Assembly: GCA_008692225.1 (NCBI GenBank)
Contig: VICG01000014.1
Location: 1,302,001-1,366,000, forward strand
DNA from: Monilinia fructicola
Lineage: Eukaryota > Ascomycota > Leotiomycetes > Helotiales > Sclerotiniaceae
Length of the DNA stretch: 64,000 nt
Direction of reading: 5' to 3'
The position numbers were made by a program, and so were the translations under genes. The notes beneath the pieces were generated by a model. It was not told where the DNA came from, did not search any database, and worked only from the letters and a program-made list of their open reading frames with translations. This document shows positions 34,305-48,566 of this stretch, piece after piece; the first letter of the stretch is position 1; each line of letters opens with the position of its first letter.

Positions 34305-34996
34305 ATTATTTTCAAATGTAACGGCTGGGTGGGAGAAAGTTGATAATGGCTTGGCGATAAGGTCTATTTTCGTTTCATGCGTTTTGAATGTCGAAACGTT
34401 TATCGTTGAATTTTTCAACTGGATAGTTACTATGTAGATGACTGACCTTTTCTAAATGGAAAACAATGAAATTCAAACACCATCGATGTTTTCTCTTTCT
34501 GTTTATTGCTTTGATTCTTTTGATATCCTCTTGATATCCATGACATTCATGACACGCATGGCCTGTGCCTGCGTCCCTGTCTTCTCTAGCCAAAGCTGGG
34601 GATACTTCTAAGCTTACGATACGTAGTACTACCCCACATCTTCTCCGGATTTCCACTCCCCTTTTCCCCTTTCCCCAGATAGCTCATTAAAGTATAGCTC
34701 CCGAGAGAGTAGAGAGCCTCATTTACAATCATAATACATAATATACACCCCTGGAGCACGTCATCCATCCAGGTGACCTAAAGATGGCCCCTCGCTTCAT
34801 CCTGGACCCTCATTCTTCCAGATATATCCATATATACACAATCTTGTGCATAATCTCATCATTCATAAAACATGTCTTCCCTTCTTATCCTCATGCCATC
34901 CTTTCACCACCCTTCGTTTTTATCTCCAACCTCTTGAAGGAGTCCCTTTTGATCCACACCCCCCCCTCCTCTCCCGGCGCGCCATCAGCCCCTCCC
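34305..34996. other. Convergent 3' spacer, nothing recognised
   Basis: The 3' ends of the glutamine synthetase (+) and the next gene (-) meet here. The remaining frames are short and low in complexity (Pro/Ser/Leu-rich by composition). Confidence 0.45.
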
Positions 34997-35897
34997 TCAA
35001 CTCCCGCCCTTAATCTTTGCCTCCTCTTCCTTCAAAGCCTCAATCAACTTCTCCCGCAGAAAATCCGTCAAGCCAAATACACCCTCCCGCGTCACGATTC
35101 GGTAAGTTCCGCTATCTTGCCAGTTGCCGGGGGCTTTCTCTGCGTCGCCGGCTACAAATTCGCCCCTGCCGCTTACTTCTAATGACCCGAATATATCTTC
35201 TGGGTAGGCGATTCGTCCATAGTCAGGTGGGGAGCGTAGGTCGGAGAGGTGGATGTAGCCGCTGTGGCCGGAGGAACCGGCGCCGCCTGGGAGGGGGGGT
35301 TAGTTTGGGGGGTGGTGTTTGAAGGGAGGGGTGGAATGATGGGTGAAGTACCTTGACTGGCACTCGGTGGTGCCCCGGAGTCCTTCGATTTTCCCTTCCC
35401 GCTTGCGCGATAGGTGGACGGTGGTGAGAGTGAGAAGTGGCTGGTGGTGGTCGCGAAAGCGGCAGCTTGGGATTGGACTTGTGGGTCGAGGTGGGCGTAC
35501 TTGGAGAGGACTTTTGAGAGCAGGTGGAGGAAGCCGGGGTTCGGTGTGAAGGTTGAGGGGGTTATGGCATCTGATGGGCGGGAGGTTGTGGTGCCGAGGG
35601 AGAGGGGGATGGTGGGTGGAACGGTGGGGAGGAGGCTTAGAGTGTAGGTTTGTGGGGTGGAGGCGGGAGTTGGGTGGGCGTACTATTCGGAGGAGAGGAG
35701 GGTTAGCTTGTCATTGGGGGCTGTGTGGGAGGGTGGAAGAGATGGATATAGTATGGATGGGAGGCACAAACAATATGAGGATTTTGCTTCAGCGTCGAGA
35801 CTGCGCGACGCATACCACAAGCTCCGTTCAAGTCTAGTAACGGATTTAACATCCGCAATGTCCGCGGTAAAGCACGAGGTGTGGTGGATAGTAACAT
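34997..35897 (-). CDS. Putative mitochondrial protein of unknown function, three exons
   Basis: Exons 35897-35772, 35682-35352 and 35286-34997 join in frame and give about 248 residues; the introns are 89 and 65 bases with GT..AG ends. The N-terminus (MLLSTTPRALPRTLRMLNPL) carries several Arg, Ser and Leu and no acids, like a mitochondrial presequence. The middle includes HIYAHPTPASTPQTYTLSLL and a helix FLHLLSKVLSKYAHLDP, followed by a low-complexity Ser/Pro/Gly linker. The final third (GYIHLSDLRSPPDYGRIAYP, then GSLEVSGRGEFVAGD, then GLTDFLREKLIEALKEEE) looks like a small folded domain and ends with a charged helix. No single ORF shows this gene; it appears only after splicing. I do not recognise the family. 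Confidence 0.75.
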
Positions 35898-37848
35898 CTT
35901 CAATTGGATTTCGTCGTGGGAACAGAACTTTGATGAGGGGTAGGTAGAGTGAAAGCCGGAAAAATAAGCAGGCAAGCGATTATTTTTTTGATGATGCTTT
36001 GATTTGATCAGTGAAGATTGATAAGGAAGTGGATGGAGTGGATTGCTTGATTAGGAAATTAGCTTGAGATTAGTAATCCACAGGGCTGCTGGCACCTTGG
36101 TACCTTGGTATCATGATTGCGATTGTGGTTTGGATTTCTGGATTTTGCAATTATTTGAAGGTGAGTAAGGGATATCATACCATATCCTATGATTTGATTT
36201 GATTCGATTTGATTTGACCCGACGGGATACCCGTTTTGATAGTATATTGGGTTTAATTGAATGATCAGATGAACCTTCAGCCCGAGGTCCTCGCACAAGC
36301 AGATAATAGGCCTACCTAGGTAGTATCTACGAATATCCATCGGCCGACTTGTACATGACCATGACCTCGGGATACGGCACATCACGCTGCAATAACCTTG
36401 TCGATAGAGGTGAATCAATCATACTCCAGTCTCGGATATCTAGATTTACGGTATCAAGTACAGTATGAGGTGTCCACGGGTATTTCTAATCAGCCTTATG
36501 GATTCACTTGATCTCTTCCAATTTCGTTTCCCCCAGACTTTACTCTTTAGCACGTGCCGAGAAGCCACGTGGAATCGGAGAGAGACTTTGGATGAGTATC
36601 AGCTGTGTGCTCTCGATTAGGTCGATTAGGTGACACCCGTGGACTTCACTGATTCTTTCCTGACACTCTACTGGCCATTTGAGAGTCACTGCCATGGAGA
36701 CCGAAGAGAAACATATACCTTCGAGAGCAGCGAACTAATGGGGGGTCGGGGTTCGGGGTTTGCGCCCATACGATGAATGGTATGGTTATGTTCGTTAAAA
36801 GGTTGGATTGCGGCTAGAACTACAGTAGCTTGGTGTTGGATCCTACGCCGTCCGTATGTATCCTCATCAAGGGTATCGGTCTTTGGCCAAATGTACCTGA
36901 TTCCGTCGAGTTGCTAACGGTTATTTGATACTATAAATAAGTTAGTTGGGCGTGTCTCGTGGATTGGGTTTCAATTGCCTCCTGTGGACAAGTAGGGTCA
37001 TCGATATCCATCCCTCCCGAGGTCTATTGTAGAAATCTCAACGTTAGGTATGATGCAGTATGATATATCCATATCCCTAGTAATCTTATACATACAAAGC
37101 GTCATGGATGTGAGTGAATGTTGAGGTCCAACTACATTCATGATAGAATCTACTCCCAGGTCTCGTCTTACTGTATTAGTTTTATACCTATTTGACATCA
37201 TACTACGATTATTCAGATGAAGTCAATTCACCGTAGACAGAACGAATAAATTAGTCTTCAATCCTCTCTCGTTGTTTCTTGTTTCGTATTTCTTGATCAA
37301 ACCTGGAACCTTGAATCTGATTCCTTCCTTCATCCCCCCATCCCCCATCCCCCTTCCCTCTTCCCCCTTCCCCCTTCCGCCCTCCCCCCTTGCACTACAT
37401 ACACATCAATCCAGTCAGTCCCCTTCACTTCCCCAGATATTGATATCGCTAAAACTAAGAGCCCTGGAGCTGCCCGCATCGACCACAACTAATAAGGTTA
37501 TGCTAGCTCTCTGCTCACTCTGACCTGAATCAAGTTCAGATTGGAACCACAAATCAATCAATCAACTTTTCCTTCATAACGTTTTAGCCCCCTCAAAATT
37601 TAAATCTCAACAGAAAGAGTCTTTCAAGTCATTCACTTCAATTTTTATCCTCTCGAATAGCTTCCTGACTCTTTTTATTATTCTGACTCCTGCAACAATT
37701 ACTCACAACAGTCATTCATACTTAATCTGAACCAAGAATCATCTTTGGTGGGGTTAACAAGACAAACGACAGTCAACGGAACAATCACGCCGACTCAATA
37801 CTCAACTCCTCAACGTCATTGAAATACCGCACCCCCAAAAACATCGTC
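35898..37848. other. Divergent intergenic region; SNF1 promoter and long leader
   Basis: No convincing gene. The region holds GATTTGATTTGATTCGATTT repeats (about 36185-36215), one TACCTAGGTA palindrome (36313-36322) and CT-rich stretches from about 37320 to 37400. The last several hundred bases read like a CT/CAA-rich fungal 5' leader for the kinase gene. Confidence 0.5.
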
Positions 37849-40300
<2,452 letters not shown>

Positions 40301-42165
40301 TTGGTTGATTTAACTTTATCTGATGAAGTGAAAGATGCCATGATATGATACGAGCTATGAAAACTACGAAAACTTCTATTCTATGATTATCTTTGGGACT
40401 CGGGATAGGGATAGGGAGGGAATGTGAATGGTTGGGTTTGGATTGGAGGGTATGAATGGATGGATTTACATAGCAGCAAAGGGAATAATTTATACCTTGC
40501 TACTATGTCACTGTTGGCTTGTGCTCGAATATTCAAAGGATTAAGGGCGATCTATATGCATGGAATGCATGGATGGATGGATGGACGGACGGACGGACGG
40601 CGTCTTACGCGTGTTAAGGATCTTTTGTTATTTGCTACGAGGTATGCGCTATTTACAACTACTTCTCTCTTGTTAGTGAAGGAAGATACGGGGAGGAGTG
40701 TTTGACTCGCTTGCTCGATTCGACCGGGATGCATGTCGCGGAAATCCCTCTGGAGAACTGGCAAGCTGGCGAGCTGGAGAAAGGGGGAGAGGAAGAGAAT
40801 GAAAGCGAAAAGATCCGAAGAAAAATCGCAATGAGTGAATCGTGCCGTAGCTGGAGAAGATTTAGATATCCAATGTGCATATGAATCTAAATATCATCTT
40901 TACACTTGTTTGATGCAGGATGTTTCAAGGTTGGGGACGGAAGATGCAAGAACGTTATATTTATGATCTATACGTATGCATAACTGTGATCTTGATTCGG
41001 TCAGGTAAATGTTGCATAGGTAGGTAATGCGTTATTCGCAGGGAATCGAGTTAGTTAGTATTACTGCACTAACAACACCCGTAGACGTTTATTGTATACA
41101 TAGGTAGGAAGACGCATTAGATATCCATCCACTAGAATTCATAGCTAAGGGGGGATTGGGGGGGGGCGTGGGCGGGGGGCAAAGACACATCTTTACATTT
41201 TGATGAGTGGTTCTTGTATTGGTGGAATATTGCTTTGTTTTGTTTTTGTTTCTTTCTTTTTCTTTTCTTTTCTTTTCTTGGCGCTGGAGGGAAGGGGGTG
41301 GAGGGAGGGGGGGGGGGGAAGAAATATGTTGTGATAGTATTTATTAGGTATGTATGAATGTATATATATGTGTGTGTGTGTATATACATGTATATATGTA
41401 CCTATGTATAATTTGTTATATATTAAAGGGAAGGTAAGCGAGGAGGGAGGTGTGGGGGGCTACCTAGGGGTTATCGGTGATGTGGGGGGTGAATATGATG
41501 AAATGCTACAACGGGTGTTGGTTTGTTTTCTATGTTTATATTTGCTGTATATTCATCGTTGTAGAGTTATCTGTTGACGACAAATTATTGATAATTTTAT
41601 AGAGTTTTGGGTGCGGTTGATGGGGGTTCAGAGAGGTTGGTTGGTTGGTTGTACTGTGGGTTAGAGCTTTGAGCACAGTTTTGCGTGGGCTGTTGTGTGT
41701 TGTGTGTTGTGTGGTTGAGAGGGCAATATATGTATGTATATACATGTGTCTGCATCTTACAAGGGTTGGAAGTTAAAGAGATGAGATGCCTTGGAAAGGG
41801 TTGTGTCAGATTCATCAAAGGATCATGGAAGTAGATGACAGCTATGCATTCTGGATGTGAAAAGAGCTTTATAAATGCAATCATAATGGTACAAATCCTC
41901 CCAACTCCTGTATTTTCCCGCGGAACTGCGCTGTTTAACAATTTGCATTGCCATCAATACTCGATAACGCGATTCTGAATCCTGATCCATCGGATGCATC
42001 AATCTTATCCATGTTTTCGTTGCGCGGCCGTGGGGGGCACAAAATGGAATGTTCGCATGGCGAATATCATCAAAATGTATGTGCCCGTATTTCAGTCCCC
42101 AACGCCAAAGTCCATATCATCTCCCGTTCTCAACCCTCTCTCAAGTACCTTGAACCATTATCCCA
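40301..42165. other. Intergenic with several microsatellites
   Basis: Contents are GGAT/GGAC arrays (about 40568-40602), a G-rich tract (about 41150-41185), a CTTTT array (about 41255-41280), another G-run (about 41296-41320), and GT/TA repeats (about 41350-41400). Short plus- and minus-strand frames lack domains. No RNA gene was seen. Confidence 0.5.
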
Positions 42166-42939
42166 CTATCTCCTCTCATCATTTCCTCTCGGCGGCGCAG
42201 GCATGCCCGGAAATTGTACGCCTGATGGCGGTGGTATAGCTCCAAATCCGCCAGGTGGAGGAATTGGGAATTGGAAATTGGGCGGCAAGCCACCTGGAGG
42301 AGGAAACGGCATTCCAGCTGGCATGCCTGGGAATCCTGGCATCCCTGGCATGGGTGGCGCACCGGGCTGTCCAGGCAATGGGGGCATGGGGAAGCCTCTT
42401 CCACCTGGTGGAGGAAACGGCATACCGCCTGGACCAGAAGATGGAGGGAAGGGTGGTGGGACGCCTCCGGGGAAATTGGCTGGGGGGAAGGGGGGGAATG
42501 GGGTTGCGGCTGCGGGATTGTGGAGCATGGGGTTGGAAGAAGATTGACCTTCGGCGGCATAGGAAGATGTGATGGAATCAATTACTGATTGGGCTTTTTC
42601 GTGGCCGATTTCTGGGGTTGGGGGTGATGGGTTAGTAAACAAAATGCATTCTGATCATGGGTGGCAGAGGTTGGAACATACGTTGATAGTAATCGACAAC
42701 ATTGCGCAGATGGTTACGTCCACTGTTATGAGCTTTGCGCACACTCATAGAGTCATGAGTGAGGTAGACATCGCAGTAATCACCTTTGAAGATGTGTTAG
42801 CAAGCTCATCGCGAAACTGGAGATGAAGCTCAACGATCGCAACTTGCGCGGCACGTTGATTTGCACTCACAGAAAACTGCAAGAATGGTTAGCATATATA
42901 CTAGAATTGCGGCTGATTTTAAAACTTACATTTTGGCAT
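42166..42939 (-). CDS. U1 small nuclear ribonucleoprotein C, four exons including a 6-base micro-exon
   Basis: Exons read 42939-42930, 42876-42871, 42783-42682 and 42611-42166, in phase, for about 187 residues. The first two exons plus the start of the third encode the U1-C zinc finger: MPKFFCDYCDVYL, then [18 protein letters not shown], with Cys-X2-Cys and two His ligands. [18 protein letters not shown] follows, and then a long Pro/Gly/Met-rich tail typical of U1-C. The second exon is only six bases. Both flanking introns have GTAAGT or GTGAGT donors, GCTAAC branch points and CAG/AAG acceptors, so it is a genuine micro-exon and not a gap. U1-C helps U1 snRNP recognise 5' splice sites. The start codon lies 261 bases from the divergent Erv25 start, so a shared promoter is likely. 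Confidence 0.93.
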
Positions 42940-43200
42940 TTTGATAATATTAAAATGTCAAATTATCGATATTGTCATCGAAAATGAATCTCAGAAGATC
43001 TCCAAACCCAGACCTAGAAGTTTAAACTTCAATGACACGTGACCATAAGCTCGTTCATCCCTGTAACGGTATCACAAACCTTACACGTCGTCTAAATCTT
43101 GGGGCTGCCGCGATCTGGTCCTTGAGTTTCTAGAGCTACGTTTACGAATATCCTGCGAAGCTCCTTGTTGTCCAAACAATCAATTCGATTCCTGAACATC

Positions 43201-44027
43201 ATGGCATACACAAGGTCGTTTCTGCAAACGCTTTGCAGCTTCTTTTTAATATTAGCAGTTGCGGAAGCACTGAAATTCGATATCGACGCTTATCACAAAG
43301 GGGACAAGAAGTCAGAGAGATGTATTAGGAATTTTGTGGCGAAGGATACTTTAGTGGTGGTTACGGCTACGATCGATGGGTCAAAAGGTGATGGTATGCA
43401 AGTCGATATGCATGTATGTTTCTCTGGAATTACTACATAGAAGTTTAGGGGCATGCTGAGACGAAGAATAGATTAAAGATGCTGTTGGAAATGAGTATGG
43501 AAAACCAAAAGATATTGTAGGCGAGAAGAGAATGGCATTCACATCTCACGCCGATGCGTCATTTGATGTGTGCTTCTACAACTACTTTACAGCCTGTTTG
43601 TTGTCCCTCCCTTGATCTTCCTTCCAGTCAGTACTGACTCTCACTTAGCAAACCGAATTAACAACCCCCGTCGTCATGTTGAACTCGATATCGATATTGG
43701 TGCCGATGCCAAAGACTGGTCCGCTGTTCAAGCTACTGAGAAACTTAAGCCAGTTGAGACCGAATTAAGGCGCATTGAGGAAATGGTCGCGGAAATCGTT
43801 TCGGAAATGGATTACCTCAGACAGAGGGAACAGAAATTGAGAGATACAAATGAGAGCACGAACAACAGAGTTAAATGGTTTGCATTTGGAACTATGGGAA
43901 TGTTGGTCTCACTGGGAGCTTGGCAGGTGGTCTATTTGAGGGCGTACTTCAGGTATGGTTTTGACATTACCAAAAAGAGGACAGTAGATGCTAACATTTG
44001 GGCAACAGATCAAAGCATCTTATCTAG
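43201..44027 (+). CDS. ERV25: p24-delta/Erv25-type COPII cargo receptor, four exons
   Basis: Exons 43201-43413, 43472-43595, 43649-43952 and 44009-44027 give about 219 residues. Residues 1-22 form a signal peptide ([17 protein letters not shown]). The GOLD domain follows, with paired Cys ([16 protein letters not shown] and FDVCFYNYF). A coiled coil comes next ([20 protein letters not shown]), then [20 protein letters not shown] running into the single transmembrane segment, and a short tail ending YFRSKHLI, the FF/KxHxI-like COPI/COPII signal of Erv25. The second intron's acceptor was chosen as the TTAG at 43645-43648 (53 bases, with a CTGAC branch) over a closer CAG that would make an implausible 32-base intron. 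Erv25 pairs with Emp24 and cycles between ER and Golgi. Confidence 0.93.
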
Positions 44028-46265
44028 ATATAAGTACGATGATTGGTACGAGGATAACGGCTTACGGAGAGCGTTTTTACAGCGAATAAGACCCCTGTTT
44101 TACTAGAGTGTGGAGATATTTGTATAATGGAATACGATGATATAAAAGCCAACTGCAATTTCAGTCTGAAGAAGCTGTCCTTGATTTCTCACATTCCCAT
44201 CGCATCATCCTGTTTTCGTTCTTAGGAGAGAAGACTCGGAAGTTTGAGCCATCATCTCATATATTTTGAAAACTCAACTAACTTCTACTTTTCAAGGGAC
44301 ATTTCTGCCAATAACAGGAAATCTGAAAGATGGTCTTCTGAAACCAACAAGATAATCAATCAACAGAAGTTCCTTTTGAATGTAGATATATTCTGATCGC
44401 TACTTTCAGCAGGCGATAAACATTTGAGCATGGAGCAAGAAAGATGGAGGGAACCAGGGGTGGGCTACGGTGATCCTATTTTCTGCTTGGAAGCATAGTT
44501 TTATCATCCTAATGCCCAATGGGATTCACCCTGCTATCCCTGAAACGCTCATCTTCCCTTTATACTTCCTCAATTACAGTTCATATATATTTGTCTCCCT
44601 CGGTCATCATAGTGTCATTGCTGTGTATGTTCGGATTTTCGTCTTTTAAGAGATAAGCCTGCAACTTCTTTTGCAGTACGAGGCACCATAAATAGAACCA
44701 AAAGAGTTCTGGGGAGTTAGGCTCCCTATTGCAAGTCTTTACATTATAGTTGAAGCAAAAAATTTCGCTTTACAAGTGTACATTGAAATCGTGGGATGTG
44801 TTTTAAGAAGAAAATCGGCCATACAACAGGGGGTGTATGGACTCATGAAATACTTCCCACCTTGCAAAAGGCATAATTGATCTAATCTCCAATTGATTCT
44901 TTCCAAAACTTACAATCTCAGTGTTTGGTCGTGGTGAACTATCATATAGAATCTAAGAGCTTACCACAGAGTATTCCAATATTGTAGCTACGCTCAATTT
45001 CGATTCGATTCATGTGTCCGCACGCTTCCTGTTGATATTAGTTGCATTATCATTTGATGGATTCTGAAGGGTCATGCCAGAGTAGTGCTTGGAATGGGTG
45101 CTAGGAGGTGGGGAGCTTGGATGGAGGACGTTGTGTGACGCTCCTCCTTCAACTGATCGATGCATATCCAATCAATCGTTACGAGATGTTTTGGCTTGCA
45201 AATGGAACAGCATAATTTGAATGGAGTCTCGGTCATGTTTCATGCCTGTACCACATGTGTATATACTACGTGTGTATAGACAGACCTGCAAAGAGAGAGT
45301 ATATCCTCACGTTCCCTGGCTTGTCGTTAGTTCTTTGTGTAAAACACACAACTCTCCGAACTTCAAAATAGTCCCAACGCGATGAAACCATGGTAGATGT
45401 AGAAAAGATACTCGGAGAGACGGGGTGGTGGGGTTGCTGCGTTTGCTTTGTTAGTTTACCAGTTCACTGCAAAACAACCCAGACTAACCACCCATCTTGA
45501 GAGTCACGGAACCAAGATAATGAAGCCAAGTAACATTTAAGTGAATCAAAAATGATGCAAGTGCAAGCACGAAGCATACAGCGTGTAAAATTTGCCATTA
45601 GATCAGCACCAATTGCATTTCCGAGAGCAGCAGTGCGGCAAGACTTTTGCACAAAACTGCTCAAGTGGAACCATAATTATTTCATAAAGAAATCTTGATT
45701 AGCCGGCCATTTTATCACGAGGCACATTTGTTATGGTTGCAAACTGACATTGCCATTAAGAACACCAAGAACATTTTTGTAAATAGTACACCTTCTGCCC
45801 AAAACAACCAAGTGTAACCCTAACCATTCCACAAATAAGCCATCATTGGCTGGCCTCCATATCGTAAAGTCCATTCAATGTCGCTGTAGATATACCGATG
45901 GTTTTTACCGCAAATTGACTTGCAGGGTTCGATTCCACAGGTAGGTAGCTTGTACCAGAATATTGGCACAACGATCATCTATCATAAAAAGCAAATTCTT
46001 GTACTTTTCGTTGAAATCCCTCATGTCACCGTCGTCCGCGTCGTCAATTATGCAGTGTACACAAGAAGTCGTGGAGGTAGGTTCTAATGCAATTGGAATT
46101 ATATGCACGTTGCCGCAAAGTATTGGAAGCTTAAAGATTGGGTCATTTGTTTGAACTGTTGGGGATCGTCTATAAGAATAACGAAACTTCCTCAAGCTAT
46201 GGGTCTCTATCTCTTCAGAAAAACTTATTCGATTACTTTGCTGAGATATTGTTAAGCATTTCAAC
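44028..46265. other. Intergenic, nothing recognised
   Basis: No ORF with a domain and no RNA gene found. A TA/GT-rich patch lies near 45250-45280. The final part should be the promoter of the crystallin/aerolysin-like gene. Confidence 0.4.
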
Positions 46266-47554
46266 ATGGCGACAAGCAAAACTCCTGCTCAAATAGTGCA
46301 GCTCCTCACCAAACTGCCTGCATATGGCGTTCCCTACCAGGTTCCAAGTGGTACAATGGCAATGTTCCAGGATCCCAACTACACAGGTTCGAGATCCGAT
46401 GTCCGCATTGCTGAATATATGCCCAATAAGCGGCATGTTGTCCCAGACTCCCAGTATGATAGGACCAGCAATATATTATGGAACCTGCCAATCGGTACGG
46501 TGATTACTCTGATCGGTTGCTGGGCACCAGGAGAGGAAGGGAAGAAAATAGTTGATCTCAGCTATGGTAACACCTGTCTTGATCTTGTCGGTACAGGGAC
46601 AACGAAAGGATGTGAATTGTGGACCAGTGGTATCACCGATGATGTATCCTTTTTTATGTGGCGAAACGTCGATCTAACATAGGTGCCGTCGAGCTCTTTG
46701 CTGATGGCGGCTACACTGGCAGACGTACGACGATTTTCCTTAGCGAATGGGAATCCGGAAAGGTCCAATCATTTAGAAATTGGGGAATGAACAACACTTG
46801 CTCCTCCCTCCGCTGGCATACACTAGGGGATCGACAGACTGTTACGCTGTACGATGGCGAGGACGGTAATGGTACGTCGTACTCCAATATTAAGGGGTGG
46901 GGCAGCATCAAGGAAGTTCCATACATGTGGGAAGTCCGATTCAACGATTGCATCAGTTCATTTCGATGGGATAGAATTGTCCCCAAGAAAGAAATCATCG
47001 CCCCATTCAACATCATGGCGAACGGTGCCTCCAGTTCGTCTGGTCTTACCGCGGTTTCTGAGGGTGTCAACAGGAGTAGCCACGTACAGCCGGTAGTCAT
47101 AGAACTCAAAAATTCGGATTCACAAACAATCACCGTGGAAACTTCGGATCAACATGTGGCAGGCATTTCTTCAACATTCTCTCAAACTTTTGCCGCAGGT
47201 GCAGAGGGAATTGCAACATCTTCAACTCAATGGTCGGTATCACTCAACTATTCCTATACGCGCACCGATACTTCAACAAGAAGCGAAACCAAGACCGTTG
47301 AATTGAATGTCTCGCAAACTTTCAACGCTCCCCCGCATTCAAGATACAAGGGCACTCTGCTGGTAACGATAGGCAAGATTCCCCCTACCGAGTACGTAAC
47401 GACAGCTCAGCGCTGGTATGAGGAGCCAGTTGCCGGTTCACAGATGGATGCCTCGAACAATAATTGGTACAAGAGGACAGAGGAAGTTCGACTCAACCTT
47501 TCGGGTAGTTTAGCCTCCAGGACTTTCGTGGATATGGAATCGACGCCACTCTAA
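46266..47554 (+). CDS. Beta/gamma-crystallin plus aerolysin-like pore-former-type protein, reading frame interrupted
   Basis: The first frame runs from ATG 46266 to a TAG at 46680-46682. The rest of the protein continues at once in another frame to 47554. The first part has a beta/gamma-crystallin-like Greek-key repeat (motif TMAMFQDPNYTGSRSD). The second frame opens with a similar repeat (motif VELFADGGYTGRRTTIFLSE). The C-terminal half (about 47080-47450) is rich in alternating Ser/Thr and hydrophobic residues, as in the membrane hairpin of aerolysin/ETX-MTX2 pore formers, and ends in a beta-rich module. No signal peptide is seen. The break could be a base gain or loss, or a 53-base intron at 46630-46682 (GT..AG, phase-compatible), which would remove sequence that resembles the repeat. 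Crystallin-aerolysin pairings are known in animals; a defensive role here is inference. Confidence 0.7.
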
Positions 47555-48566
47555 AGCTACTTGGACCTCATACTCCCTTACTGGCTTTCATGATTGGGGG
47601 CCGTGCGATTAGCTTTCTGGTATTGCAATTTCTTGGTTCTATGGTCTTCAAATTTTGCTTGTTGATGGAAATGCCGGTCACGCGAAATTACTTTAGAACA
47701 CCTTCATTCGTGTGTTCAATTGCTATTAACTTCATAGTTCATGAAATCAAGTTGTCTACAACGAGGAGAATAGCCTGTGACTGTAGCATAAATCTCCCTC
47801 CACCGTGTTTAGAGCAAAGTGTATTGTCTATTGCGAGAAACAGACTACCATGCCACGCTCCATGCTCGCTTCAAAAGTTGTTAGTAGCCAACCGACTTCG
47901 CCGCTCTCTGTGGGTAATATGAAAGTATCGAGCCTGCAAATTCACGAGAATAGAGGTCAAATATATACAAGTAGTGCTCTTGGAATTATCCATGCAATTA
48001 CTGATATTCCCTGCATCGACAGCGTCTCACTTTCCGCTCACTCATGTCTCTATTTCCCATGTGGCACCTGATGCAATACCAATCGCACACCTATAATCCA
48101 ACAATAGCCACCGAGCCCTTCTTGTGCTAACATGTATAACTCCGTGCGCCAATATAACAAGACTACATACCATATGCCTTCGTTGGTGGCAATTAAACTT
48201 TCGATCAAGTGACTTGCTCTCTCAGTCGCTAATTCCCCACTGCATGCTTTTGTCGCAGAGTAAATTTTTGTTTTTCGATCTTGAAATTCAACATCCTACA
48301 CCACTGTACTTTAGAAGTCTGTCATTTCCAAGTAATTGTCCTTCATAAACATCTACTTGTTTAGCTAGCGTCTCCACCATTCACTCACTATTGACCATTT
48401 ATTGCAGTTCATAGGGTAAAGAAGGTTGAAAAAAAAGCTGCGGTAGATTATATTCCCCTATGAAATCCCCCATCCACGCCCCAAACTTGAGCCCAGCGGC
48501 CCTCGCGAATCCTAAAACCCAAAACCCATGCATTCGCCGTGTAAGCCAAAAAGAGATCTATCGGTA
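47555..48566. other. Intergenic, nothing recognised
   Basis: Short frames only and no repeats of note. It separates the interrupted pore-former-like gene from the convergent minus-strand gene. Confidence 0.4.

Noticed and set aside
43596..43627. A 32-base second intron in Erv25
   Set aside because: Too short for this window; the TTAG acceptor at 43648 gives a 53-base intron with a CTGAC branch point and keeps the frame.
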